Positions 28,251 to 36,862 of a DNA stretch of 63,692 nt are shown piece after piece. Below the pieces are notes generated by a model. That model was not told where the DNA came from. It made no database searches and was given only the letters and a program-made list of their open reading frames with translations. Positions within the stretch are counted from its first letter, which is position 1. Each line of letters opens with the position of its first letter. The DNA lies in the NCBI GenBank assembly GCA_026421185.1, contig JAPKCH010000007.1:1-63692 (forward strand), in the 5' to 3' direction. The stretch is from Dehalococcoidia bacterium. GTDB taxonomy: Bacteria > Chloroflexota > Dehalococcoidia > Lucifugimonadales > Lucifugimonadaceae. Both the position numbers and the translations under genes were made by a program.

Positions 28251-28278
28251 TTCCGATGTTACTGGAGTTAGTTTTTTT
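28244..28278 (+). terminator. Intrinsic terminator of ilvE
   Basis: CCAGTAA (28244-28250, including the stop codon) pairs with TTACTGG (28259-28265); seven T residues follow at 28272-28278. Confidence 0.75.
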
Positions 28279-28333
28279 CGTTTATATTTCGAACGTTGTG
28301 CCCACGGGATTGAGTTAAGTAAGGACCTAATAG

Positions 28334-28963
28334 GTGAACACCGATCCTGACGTGGTGCGGGCTCTGTTTGCGAGTCACTACTTTTTATTAGCGTTTCTCT
28401 CGAGTCTCGGCACGTTGCAGATTGCGGTAGCTAACGCTGGAACCCGCGGACTGTGGATGACTCCGCACGCGGGTATGACTCGATTGCTGGGGATCGCTCT
28501 GGTTATAACTGCAATCGCAGTGTTCTTTCTTCAACCTCTCTGGGTCGGCGGCCCGTGGGCTGCTGGTAGTGTCGAGGCTGATTCACTTTTACGTGACTGG
28601 GGCACTGCTAGCTGGGACGAAATCGCTGGAGCCCGAAACGTGAATGATATTCACGGCGGTCTCGACGGCGTAAAGCAGGCATTTTGGTTCTCTATTGCTG
28701 CGATTTCAGCGTTTCTAGTATCAGCAATTGCGGGAACCGTGACCATGAATGTCATCGCTTTTACTGAAGAGCAAGCAGGCAAAACATCGTCACTAGATGA
28801 ATCAGGTGGACTTGAGGGATTAGTACACCGGTCGTATTTGTCAAACCTTCTCATTTCGTTTCGTAATTTCAAATCTGAAATTGTTGAGGTGTGGCGGTCT
28901 GGTATTCGTAATTCAGACAAGTGGAGTTTGATCAGGTTGGTCTTTAGTAGTTCGTCTAAATGA
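28334..28963 (+). CDS. Membrane protein of unknown function
   Basis: 209 aa from GTG 28334, with AAGGA 8 nt upstream. Three hydrophobic segments: about 15-35 (FLLAFLSSLGTLQIAVANAG), 48-70, and 115-140 (AFWFSIAAISAFLVSAIAG). The C-terminal third is charged and likely cytoplasmic. Not recognised. Its stop overlaps the start of the PAP2-like gene (ATGA), so the two are translated together and may act together in the membrane. Confidence 0.6.
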   Translation: MNTDPDVVRALFASHYFLLAFLSSLGTLQIAVANAGTRGLWMTPHAGMTRLLGIALVITAIAVFFLQPLWVGGPWAAGSVEADSLLRDWGTASWDEIAGARNVNDIHGGLDGVKQAFWFSIAAISAFLVSAIAGTVTMNVIAFTEEQAGKTSSLDESGGLEGLVHRSYLSNLLISFRNFKSEIVEVWRSGIRNSDKWSLIRLVFSSSSK

Positions 28964-29547
28964 GCTCCATCGACGCAAACATTGTGATCTGGCTAAACGG
29001 ATTTGTTGGCACAGTTAGGGCGTTTGACGATCTAATTAGGATCATTGCCAGCGATTACTTGATGCCATTGGTGTTCTCATTGGGAATGCTTGGTCTTTGG
29101 TTTTCGGGCACGTCGCCAGCTCAGAGAGTGAAATATCAACTGACGATGCTTATGGGCATCAGCGCGCTATCGATAGCCAACATTGTTGTGTGGATCTTCA
29201 ATCTGGTAATTGAAAGACCCCGACCGTTCGTTGAGTATGGCGATCAATTGAACTTGTTGTTCTACCCACCTACCGATCCATCGTTCCCTGCTAACCCTGT
29301 GGCAGTCGGTTTTGCTGCGGCTACTGCTGCGTGGACGATAAACAGAAAGTTCGGATGGTGGATGTACGGCGCTGCTGCGGTATTCGGATTTTCACGCTTG
29401 TATGCAGGAGTCTTTTATCCGACCGACATTATTGGCGGCGCGATTGTGGGTATCGCCACCTACGGATGCACCACGTACCTACGACGATTCCTTGAGCCAA
29501 TAATTACTGGCTTCGTGCGGCTTATCCGCGGTTTATCAGCCGCATAA
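28960..29547 (+). CDS. PAP2-fold membrane protein lacking the catalytic residues
   Basis: 195 aa with about five membrane segments. The three PAP2 phosphatase motifs are recognisable in position but changed: K-x6-RP is N81...R88-P89 (ERPRPF), PSGH is P110-A-N-P113, and SR-x5-H-x3-D is S145-R146...F152...D156 (SRLYAGVFYPTDIIGG). Lys and both His needed for phosphoryl transfer are gone, so lipid-phosphatase activity is unlikely; it may be a scaffold or binding protein. Coupled to the upstream membrane protein; 3' end overlaps the convergent PHP gene by 26 bp. Confidence 0.75.
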   Translation: MSSIDANIVIWLNGFVGTVRAFDDLIRIIASDYLMPLVFSLGMLGLWFSGTSPAQRVKYQLTMLMGISALSIANIVVWIFNLVIERPRPFVEYGDQLNLLFYPPTDPSFPANPVAVGFAAATAAWTINRKFGWWMYGAAAVFGFSRLYAGVFYPTDIIGGAIVGIATYGCTTYLRRFLEPIITGFVRLIRGLSAA

Positions 29548-30421
29548 TATGACGGAGCCTTCGATACCATTTGCGCCGTATCCTGGTGGAAATTAAGTAA
29601 AAGGTAGATACGTCGGGCATATGCATCCAACTTCGTCGTAGACGTCGTCGGCGCGACCGCGCAGAGGGTTCTCGTAGCTGCGGTAATCGTCCTTCGAGAA
29701 TCATGTAGGGATTCGTTTCGAATAGATCGATCGCTTCTTCTTCACCAACAAGATCAGAAACGATATCGAATGCTTCGCTCAGGATTGGTGACCTAGGCGT
29801 ACGTTCGTTATGCATTTCAGATGAAACGACATGGGTAATTCCTAGTCGAATGAACTGCTCTGCTGCTCGTCGTGAAGTAGCTCCGTTCTCTCCGGTAAGG
29901 CTTCCCGCTGCAAGTTGAACGATCACTCCCTCTCTGACTAGTACCTGCAATCGTTTTGGGTTTCGTTGGAACTCCATATTGCGTTCTGGGTGAGCCAGAA
30001 CTGGAACGAGTCGCTGTGTTAGAAGTCGGCTAATGACTTCTTCCACGTACTTGGGTAGGCGGCTGAATGGCGGCTCTACAAGTAAGAACCTTGTTCTGTT
30101 CAGTGTTATTACGTTTTCTGAATCGACAAGATCAGGAAGTGATGCATCTAACCTGTGGACCATACCTGTGAAAATTCGTACCGAAGGTGTATTTCTTCTG
30201 GCGTACTCGCTTCGAAGAGCTGCGTTAATCGTGTCCGCCAACTCCCTAATGATCCCGTTGGGCTTATGCTTCAGTTCAATATCGGTATAGTGAGGCGTCG
30301 CCACGATCACCTCAGTTCCATCACGCGCGGCCATACGAGCCATCTCAAGGCTTTCTTCAATGGTTGCTGGACCATCGTCTAAACCAGGAAGTATGTGAGC
30401 GTGAATATCGACTCGTGGCAA
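29522..30421 (-). CDS. PHP-domain protein-tyrosine phosphatase-like protein (CpsB/YwqE type)
   Basis: 299 aa from TTG 30421. Metal-binding PHP signatures: DIHAHILPGLDDGP at the start, VATPHYT near 40, LAHPERN near 140. In typical members a Glu follows a Gly in the GxE segment and SDAH closes the site; here these read FTGMVHRLD and SEMHN, so one ligand is lost and another altered. CpsB-type enzymes dephosphorylate tyrosine kinases of capsule export. No such kinase is in the window. The last 50 residues are very basic (RRRRLRRSW). Upstream PIG-L gene is 16 bp away. Confidence 0.7.
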   Translation of the reverse strand: MPRVDIHAHILPGLDDGPATIEESLEMARMAARDGTEVIVATPHYTDIELKHKPNGIIRELADTINAALRSEYARRNTPSVRIFTGMVHRLDASLPDLVDSENVITLNRTRFLLVEPPFSRLPKYVEEVISRLLTQRLVPVLAHPERNMEFQRNPKRLQVLVREGVIVQLAAGSLTGENGATSRRAAEQFIRLGITHVVSSEMHNERTPRSPILSEAFDIVSDLVGEEEAIDLFETNPYMILEGRLPQLREPSARSRRRRLRRSWMHMPDVSTFYLISTRIRRKWYRRLRHIMRLINRG

Positions 30422-30437
30422 CTCGTTGAACGCCTTT

Positions 30438-31190
30438 TTAAGTTCGAGCAGTTAGACGGCGGAAAGATTCGCCGTATTGAAAGCCATAACCCTTGGCCAC
30501 ATCGGTGTGACGAGATCTCATTCGAACGTCCATGTCTGATCCGAACGACAACCCAGGCAACTGACTTTCGTGCATCGCCAGCGCATTGATTTTCGTGTCG
30601 ACTGCATCAGATACATCGACGATCACGTCGGGTTGGTCGGTGCCCCAGAAGAATAAATGCTTCACTTTGTGAGGCTCCACACCATCTACAATCTGTTCAG
30701 GGAAGTGCAGATGATCGCGGGCGTACGGATACACAGCATCTTGGACTGTAATGCCAACGTGGCGGTGATCGCGATGTTGGAATCCGCTAATACGGTGCTG
30801 GTCATGGGCGAACACCACTTCAGGTCGGTACTTACGGAGTGCGTGAACGACTTCACCAAGGAATACACGATCGGCCTCAAGCTCACCGTCTGGATGATCG
30901 AGAATAACGATGTCGCCTATTCCGATCACATCAGCAGCGGAACGTTGTTCGGCAGATCGAATGCCAACGATTCGTTCTGAAGTCATCTCCGTGTCATTGC
31001 TACCGCTGCTGCCAGTAGTGCATTGAACGTAAGTAATATCACATCCCTGAGCCGCCCAGTGAGCAGCAGTTGCACCTGCTCCGATTTCTGCGTCGTCAGG
31101 GTGAGCGAAAATAACCATCGCTCTTTTAGGAATTTCTTCTATTACTTCGTATTTCGTCACCTGATTAGGAGTCGAAAAAGGGTACGTCAT
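30438..31190 (-). CDS. PIG-L/LmbE family deacetylase
   Basis: 250 aa from ATG 31190, with TGGAG 6 nt upstream. Zn2+-dependent N-acetyl hydrolase: VIFAHPDDAEIGAGATAA near 25 holds the HPDD motif (Zn ligands and general base), and HRDHRHVG near 148 the third ligand. Members include MshB (deacetylates the mycothiol precursor GlcNAc-inositol), BshB and sugar-antibiotic deacetylases; which one this is cannot be told. Notable because MshA-like and MshD-like genes lie 8-10 kb away. Operon partner: the PHP gene. Confidence 0.82.
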   Translation of the reverse strand: MTYPFSTPNQVTKYEVIEEIPKRAMVIFAHPDDAEIGAGATAAHWAAQGCDITYVQCTTGSSGSNDTEMTSERIVGIRSAEQRSAADVIGIGDIVILDHPDGELEADRVFLGEVVHALRKYRPEVVFAHDQHRISGFQHRDHRHVGITVQDAVYPYARDHLHFPEQIVDGVEPHKVKHLFFWGTDQPDVIVDVSDAVDTKINALAMHESQLPGLSFGSDMDVRMRSRHTDVAKGYGFQYGESFRRLTART

Positions 31191-31419
31191 GAATTCTCCA
31201 GCTCGCGACAAATATCTCTTGCGTAATGTGTAAGGCAACACATCATAACGAGTGAAGACGAAGATTCAGCGATTTTGAAGGAAATGCGGCGAATTTTTGA
31301 AGGTGGATATAAACTTTAATGCTGTGGTTGAATCTGTTTTAGAGATTCACTTATTTTTTGATAGCAAACCAACGGCGTCCATGTGTTCAAACACAATGAG
31401 ATGCAGTATCGGAACTCCC

Positions 31420-32664
31420 ATGTCGGCAATTGCCTCTTTTGATCCTGAAATTGCGAAAGTAATAGAGAACGAGCAGCGACGTCAGCGAGATCAACTGGTG
31501 ATGATCGCTTCTGAGAACTACACCAGCGCTGCAGTTCTCGAAACCGGTGGATCGGTGTTGACCAACAAATACGCCGAGGGCTACCCGGGTCGACGTTACT
31601 ACGCTGGTTGCGAAAACGTAGACATCAGCGAGCAGCTTGCCATTGATCGAGCAAAAGATCTGTTTGGTGCCGAGCATGCAAATGTTCAGCCGCACTCTGG
31701 TTCGCAGGCAAACATGGCAGCGTTTTTCACGCTAGCGAACCCTGGCGACAAGATTATGGCGATGTCGTTGGATCACGGTGGGCACCTTACGCATGGCTCA
31801 CCTGTCAACTTTTCAGGCAAGCTCTACGAATTCGGCCACTACGGAGTTGATCCTGACACCGAGGCTCTGGATTACGACGTTGTGCAGCAGCAGGCGGAAG
31901 AGTTCAAGCCGGCAATAATCATTGCTGGCTACACGGCATATCCAATGATTATCGACTTCAAGCGGTTCCGTGATATCGCAGATTCTGTTGGTGCTTACTT
32001 GTTGGTCGATATGGCTCACATCGCTGGTCTGATCGCTGGTGGAGTACATCCCTCACCGGTTGAGTATGCTGACATTGTCACTAGCACTACTCACAAAACA
32101 CTGCGTGGTCCACGTGGAGCAATGGCTCTTACTAAGAAGTCACTGAGACGTAAATACAACTCTGCAGTGTTCCCAAATATGCAGGGTGGACCGATGGAAC
32201 ATGTTATTGCAGGTAAGGCAGTTGCTTATAAAGAAGCTATGCAGCCCGAGTTCAAGAATTACGCTCATCAGGTAGTACTGAACTCAAAGGCTCTTGCGAG
32301 TGCTCTTGCAGTTGGAGGTCTTCGTATCGTGGCAGGCGGATCAGAAAACCATATGATGCTCGTCGACACTCGGTCGATCGGGCTCACTGGTAAGGATGCT
32401 GAGGCAGCACTGATTACTGCTGGATTAGTTGTGAACAAGAACACGATTCCGTTCGATCCTGAATCACCGATGGTTACTTCAGGTATTCGAATTGGAACGC
32501 CAGCACTCACATCGCGTGAGTTTGATGTCGCTGATATGAAGAACGTAGCGGGTTATATTCTAGAGGCTCTGAAATCTCACGATAACGAGTCTGAGCTTTC
32601 GAATCTTGCTGCCGAGGTTGCAAAATTTGCATCGAAATTCCCGGTGCCGGGTCTCGATTCCTAA
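31420..32664 (+). CDS. glyA: Serine hydroxymethyltransferase
   Basis: 414 aa from ATG 31420; the open frame is longer but the family begins at SAIASFDPEIAKVIENEQ. Transfers the serine hydroxymethyl group to tetrahydrofolate with PLP. Motifs: IASENYTSAAVLE, NKYAEGYPGRRYYAGCE, QPHSGSQANMA, LDHGGHLTHGSP, LVDMAHIAGLIAGGVHPSP and the PLP lysine in TSTTHKTLRGPRGA near 225. Stands alone before the rpsF group. Confidence 0.97.
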   Translation: MSAIASFDPEIAKVIENEQRRQRDQLVMIASENYTSAAVLETGGSVLTNKYAEGYPGRRYYAGCENVDISEQLAIDRAKDLFGAEHANVQPHSGSQANMAAFFTLANPGDKIMAMSLDHGGHLTHGSPVNFSGKLYEFGHYGVDPDTEALDYDVVQQQAEEFKPAIIIAGYTAYPMIIDFKRFRDIADSVGAYLLVDMAHIAGLIAGGVHPSPVEYADIVTSTTHKTLRGPRGAMALTKKSLRRKYNSAVFPNMQGGPMEHVIAGKAVAYKEAMQPEFKNYAHQVVLNSKALASALAVGGLRIVAGGSENHMMLVDTRSIGLTGKDAEAALITAGLVVNKNTIPFDPESPMVTSGIRIGTPALTSREFDVADMKNVAGYILEALKSHDNESELSNLAAEVAKFASKFPVPGLDS

Positions 32665-32755
32665 GAGCTTAATTTAGTAATCGAGACAACTGAGTTGTAA
32701 CTTAGGTCGATCTGCTGTAAAAATAAAGGCTGACGGCTTGGAATAGCGTGATAGA

Positions 32756-33118
32756 ATGAATCGGTTTCGAGTAAATTTAGAAGAACACGGTGGATCGTTG
32801 AGAAAGTACGAATTAGTTTGGATTCTTGGTAGCGATGCTGGCGAAGAGCAGGGTACCGAGTCCGTAAAAAATATAACTTCGCTGGTAAGCAGCGCTGGTG
32901 GTGAAGTTTCAGGTACTGATGTCTGGGGCAAACGTACGTTGGCTTACCCTATTCAGAAGAACACTGAGGGTTACTACCTTCAGGCAAACTTCGAAATCGA
33001 TGGTGAGAAGGCTCCTGGGCTCGACAGGGCAATTGGCGCCGATCAGTCGATCATTCGTCATCTGCTCGTTCGCGATGAGATCAAGCCGGCTGCTGTCGAA
33101 TCAGGCGACGCCGAGTAG
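32756..33118 (+). CDS. rpsF: 30S ribosomal protein bS6
   Basis: 120 aa from ATG 32756. The family core begins at LRKYELVWILGSDAG (residue 15), so TTG 32798 is an alternative start. GTDVWGKRTLAYPIQKNTEGYYLQANF near 58 is the usual bS6 signature. Binds 16S rRNA with bS18. First in the conserved rpsF-ssb-rpsR order. Confidence 0.92.
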   Translation: MNRFRVNLEEHGGSLRKYELVWILGSDAGEEQGTESVKNITSLVSSAGGEVSGTDVWGKRTLAYPIQKNTEGYYLQANFEIDGEKAPGLDRAIGADQSIIRHLLVRDEIKPAAVESGDAE

Positions 33119-33153
33119 AGTCTGGCTTTTAGCTAGTCACGGATGAATTTTAA

Positions 33154-33612
33154 TTGAGTCTTAACCAGATACTCCTCATAGGCCGGGCAGGTAACGATCC
33201 TGAGATGCGTTACACGCCAAGTGGCACTCCTGTTACAAGTTTCAGCCTTGCTGTAAACAACAACAAGCGTGACCAGAACGGTGAATGGACCGAAGAAACT
33301 GAATGGTTCCGAGTTACGGCTTGGGAACGGGCAGCTGAATCGGTAAACCAGTATTTGGCAAAAGGTCGCCGGGTGTTTGTTGACGGTCGATTATCGACTC
33401 GTCAGTACACAAGCAGTTCAGGCGAAGCACGCACATCGTTGGAAGTTCGAGCATTCAAAGTTGTAATGCTTGATTCGCCCGGCGGTGATTCAACGGGAAC
33501 CGGTGCACCATCGGAAGCCCGTCCATATTCAGCAGGTCCTTCAAGCCCTCCGGCCAAAGAGGCTCCTGCTGCAAATAACCCATCTGAAGACGTGGAGGAA
33601 CTGCCTTGGTAG
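33154..33612 (+). CDS. ssb: Single-stranded DNA-binding protein
   Basis: 152 aa from TTG 33154. N-terminal OB fold: LNQILLIGRAGNDPEMRYTP, FSLAVNN, TEWFRVTAWERAAE and LAKGRRVFVDGRLSTRQY. A flexible Pro/Ser/Ala linker follows to the acidic tip EDVEELPW; the tip normally ends in Phe and recruits partner proteins, here it ends in Trp. Between rpsF and rpsR as usual. Confidence 0.95.
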   Translation: MSLNQILLIGRAGNDPEMRYTPSGTPVTSFSLAVNNNKRDQNGEWTEETEWFRVTAWERAAESVNQYLAKGRRVFVDGRLSTRQYTSSSGEARTSLEVRAFKVVMLDSPGGDSTGTGAPSEARPYSAGPSSPPAKEAPAANNPSEDVEELPW

Positions 33613-33680
33613 CAGTTCCCATGTGGGACGAATTTGGCAGATTGCTAGATAGTTCTACTGTCCTTTCCGCGAGGTAAAAA

Positions 33681-34208
33681 ATGACAACCCCCCGAACAAA
33701 TGAACGCGAAGGCGGTGGTGGACGACCACCATTCCGACGTGGTGGCCGCCGAAGACGACAGTGTTTCTGTAAAGAAAGCACCGTTGATTACAAAGATGTT
33801 TCAGGTATCCGCCGATTTATCACTGACCGTGGTCGCATCGAAGCTGGAAAAAAACAGGGTAACTGCGCCAAGTGCCAGCGGACTCTGACTATAGCCATCA
33901 AGCGTGCTCGTCACCTAGCTTTGCTTCCTTACGCTCCTGATCACATTCGAGTGACCGGATCCGTATCGGCTACAAAGATTTCTGACGAAAAAGAAGAGAC
34001 TAAACCCGGCGACGCATCTGAAAAAGACGAAGCAACGGAATCTGCTGAGACCACTGCCGTGGCTGAAGACGCTCCTGTCGCAGAAGAAGTTGCGGAAGAA
34101 TCTGAGTCATCAGAGGAATCCGAATCTGCTACTGAAGACGTTTCAACTGACGAGGTTGAAGAAGCCACAGAAGAAGCGGACGACAGCTCCGACGAAGAAG
34201 ACAAGTAG
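33681..34208 (+). CDS. rpsR: 30S ribosomal protein bS18 with long acidic C-terminal tail
   Basis: 175 aa; normal bS18 is about 70-100. The core (residues 25-90) is standard: QCFCKESTVDYKDVSGIRRF, then NCAKCQRTLTIAIKRARHLA and LLPYAP. Cys28, Cys30, Cys62 and Cys65 could bind zinc. From about residue 95 the protein is a low-complexity tail of Glu, Asp, Ser, Ala and Thr with very few basic residues. The N-terminal 25 residues are Arg/Gly rich. No frameshift is needed to explain the tail. rplI, which usually follows, is not here. Confidence 0.93.
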   Translation: MTTPRTNEREGGGGRPPFRRGGRRRRQCFCKESTVDYKDVSGIRRFITDRGRIEAGKKQGNCAKCQRTLTIAIKRARHLALLPYAPDHIRVTGSVSATKISDEKEETKPGDASEKDEATESAETTAVAEDAPVAEEVAEESESSEESESATEDVSTDEVEEATEEADDSSDEEDK

Positions 34209-34293
34209 TCTCTTCGAGCTGACAATTCAATGTTGGGAAGGTCGAAAACTCGCTATTTGGCGATCCCGGCCTCAGTTTTAGCAAGCGCCGAAA

Positions 34294-35490
34294 ATGTCCA
34301 CAGAAGACACAAGCGAAGATCGTAACGAAGGCCAAGACCTGAAAACTGGCCTAGGTACGACTCCAATTCCTGATTACGAAGCTGGCCGGCGTAGTATTAC
34401 TGTCCGCGACGGTAAAACTCGACGCCAAATGGTGGCTGAGAAGAACCGTATTCAGGTGAAAGCGCGACCATTTATGATGGTTGCGCTTGTCGTTTTGGTC
34501 GGACTTCTAGCGATTCCTGTCTACGCGTATTTCGAAAAGTATGTGTTCCCTCCTCGTGAGCTTGCTTTGCGAGTTGAAGATACCGAGTACTCACGCGGCG
34601 ACGTTGTGGATTTTATTCGCTTTAACCAGCGGATGAGTGAAAGCCTCGGCGTGCCATTTGAAACTGCTAATTCGCTGTTCGATGCATTGCAAACACTGCA
34701 AGAAAACGAGCTTGCCTTTCAACTTGCCCCTCGTTATGGCATCGCCGTATCTTCCGAAGAGGTTGATGAACGTCTGAGTTCTATCTTAGGTTTCGTAGCT
34801 GTGACTGTTGCTGAACGTGAGTCGCAGGAATATCAAGACAGCGTCGAAGAGAGTAAACGCCAATTCATTCACCGGATCGGTATGGATGAAGAAGTCTTCC
34901 GAGATTTCATTCGCAAGAGTATGTTCAAAGAGAGATTGCGTACCGTAGTTGCCGACACGATTCCGCGTATTCAGGCGCAAGTTCACTTGTACGAAATCGT
35001 CAAATTGACTAACGACTTTGAGGAACGACGATCGATTGAGCGAGATCTGGTTTCTGGTATTCCAATTGAGAACGTTATTTTTAACCACTCGGATGATCCT
35101 GACCTAAGGCGTGATTCAGGTGACCGTGGGTGGGCGCCGTTCGGAGTTTCTCCTGAAGTTGATCCGTTATTGTTTGGGCTTGACGGTAATGGCAATCGGC
35201 TTCTCCCTCTTCGATACCCTAGTACTGCCCGGTTTGACGAAGAGAATAACTGGTACAGCTATTTGATTGTTGAAGAAGTACAAGACGCCAGACAAGTTGA
35301 CGAAGCTAGTTTTGAAGCATTGACTACGCGTGGCTTGACTATTTTCTTCAATGAAGAACGTAGAAACTTCGATCTACACATGGTTCTCGACAGCGCAATC
35401 TTTGCTTGGGTGAATGATCAGGTACAACTCTCTGCCTTGTTACCGACTCCAACTCCGGTTCCATTCGGTTCTCAGAGTTTTAGCCAGTAA
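34294..35490 (+). CDS. Membrane-anchored SurA-like/peptidyl-prolyl isomerase-type protein
   Basis: 398 aa. A basic cytoplasmic start of about 60 residues, one membrane helix (PFMMVALVVLVGLLAIPVYAY, 59-79), then a SurA N-like helical domain: LRVEDTEYSRGDVVDFIRF, LQTLQENELAFQLAPRYGI, SSEEVDERL, FIRKSMFKERLRTVVADTI. A parvulin-like region follows (VHLYEIV...DRGWAPFG) but weakly conserved. Probably an extracytoplasmic chaperone attached to the membrane. Its stop overlaps the hom start by one base. Confidence 0.75.
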   Translation: MSTEDTSEDRNEGQDLKTGLGTTPIPDYEAGRRSITVRDGKTRRQMVAEKNRIQVKARPFMMVALVVLVGLLAIPVYAYFEKYVFPPRELALRVEDTEYSRGDVVDFIRFNQRMSESLGVPFETANSLFDALQTLQENELAFQLAPRYGIAVSSEEVDERLSSILGFVAVTVAERESQEYQDSVEESKRQFIHRIGMDEEVFRDFIRKSMFKERLRTVVADTIPRIQAQVHLYEIVKLTNDFEERRSIERDLVSGIPIENVIFNHSDDPDLRRDSGDRGWAPFGVSPEVDPLLFGLDGNGNRLLPLRYPSTARFDEENNWYSYLIVEEVQDARQVDEASFEALTTRGLTIFFNEERRNFDLHMVLDSAIFAWVNDQVQLSALLPTPTPVPFGSQSFSQ

Positions 35491-36809
35491 TGGGTACGTA
35501 TATGTCAGCATTAGAGCAACGGTCGACCGGTATCGGTTTGTTGGGGCTTGGAGTGGTTGGGACGGCAGTGGCTAAGGCCATTATTGAACGTCACGGACCT
35601 AACGACCAAAGTACTCGTCTTAACGTCGTAGCAGCGGTAGTACGAGACGATTCGCGTAAGCGCTATGTCGATCTCGATACATCAGCCATTTCGACCAATC
35701 TCGATACTGTGATAGGTAACCCCGATATCGCAATCGTCGTAGAACTTATGGGTGGTGAAGACCTAGCGTTCGATTACATCACTAGCGCTCTCAAGTCCGG
35801 TCAACACGTTGTTACGGCGAACAAAGAAGTAATGGCAAAACGTGGCAGTGAACTTCTGGCTACAGCAACCGCAAACAACGTTCATCTGTACTACGAAGCC
35901 AGTGTCGCCGGCGGTATTCCTATCATCGGTCCACTCATGAACGATCTCACTGCGAATAAGATTCAAAGTGTACGTGGAATTATCAACGGCACAACGAATT
36001 TCATTCTTACGAAAATGGAACACGAGGGTGCCGACTTCAGTGACGTATTGGCGGAAGCTCAGTCACTCGGTTACGCCGAATCTGATCCGACAGCCGATGT
36101 CGATGGATTCGATGCTTTGTACAAGATTTCGGTTCTTGCTCGATTGGCGTATCACACCGAAGTTCCGGTCGATGTTATTTATTGTGAAGGCATTCGAGAA
36201 GTTCATGCGAAGGATTTCCGGTATGCCAGCGAACTTGGTTACACGATCAAGTTACTTGCGGTTGCACAGGTAAATTCCAAATCAGGATTGCTAGCTCGTG
36301 TTCACCCGGCACTGATTCCGCTCGAAGTTCCGATGGCTTCAGTCAACGGAGTATTGAACTCCGTTGAAGTCGAAGGCGATCTTGTTGGACCATTGTGGTT
36401 CCAAGGAGCGGGAGCTGGCCCAAACCCTACCGGTAGTGCTGTGATGGGTGATATTTTGAGAATTGCTAATGGCGCATCGAACAGCGGTTCATCACCATCT
36501 ACTTTAGAGCCATTTCCGATAGCTTCGATGGACGATCACGTTTGTCAGTACTACATTCGCCTTACAGCATCTGATCGACCTGGTGTACTTGCCAATGTTG
36601 CAAGATTTCTGGGCGAAGCGGACATTAGCATTAACTCAGTTCTACAAAAAGATACAGATATTGAGAATGGTCACGCCGACCTCGTGATAATGACTCACCC
36701 GGCGCGAGAGGCTAATATGCAGAGTGCGGTAAGTTCCATTAGGGAACTTGAAACGGTGCTCCAATTGGACAGCCTTATTCGTGTTGAAACTTACGGCGAC
36801 CGTTCTTAA
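35490..36809 (+). CDS. hom: Homoserine dehydrogenase with ACT domain
   Basis: 439 aa (ATG 35490; ATG 35502 possible). NAD(P) loop GLLGLGVVGTAVAKAI at the start, TANKEVMAKRG near 110, NGTTNFILTKM near 166, SLGYAESDPTADVDGFDALYK near 190 with the catalytic Lys region, and a C-terminal ACT domain from about 355 (IRLTASDRPGVLANVARFLG) for threonine feedback. Reduces aspartate semialdehyde to homoserine, which feeds thrC here and metA at 7.3 kb. thrB is not in the window. Confidence 0.95.
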   Translation: MGTYMSALEQRSTGIGLLGLGVVGTAVAKAIIERHGPNDQSTRLNVVAAVVRDDSRKRYVDLDTSAISTNLDTVIGNPDIAIVVELMGGEDLAFDYITSALKSGQHVVTANKEVMAKRGSELLATATANNVHLYYEASVAGGIPIIGPLMNDLTANKIQSVRGIINGTTNFILTKMEHEGADFSDVLAEAQSLGYAESDPTADVDGFDALYKISVLARLAYHTEVPVDVIYCEGIREVHAKDFRYASELGYTIKLLAVAQVNSKSGLLARVHPALIPLEVPMASVNGVLNSVEVEGDLVGPLWFQGAGAGPNPTGSAVMGDILRIANGASNSGSSPSTLEPFPIASMDDHVCQYYIRLTASDRPGVLANVARFLGEADISINSVLQKDTDIENGHADLVIMTHPAREANMQSAVSSIRELETVLQLDSLIRVETYGDRS

Positions 36810-36862
36810 CGTTCGTTTAGCGGTTGGGTAGTGACCCAGCCTGATCAGGAGCGATCTTCTCG

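Noticed and set aside
33941-34225. 94-codon antisense ORF rich in Ser opposite the rpsR tail
   Set aside because: It is the complement of the repetitive Glu/Asp/Ser codons of the bS18 tail; a compositional shadow.
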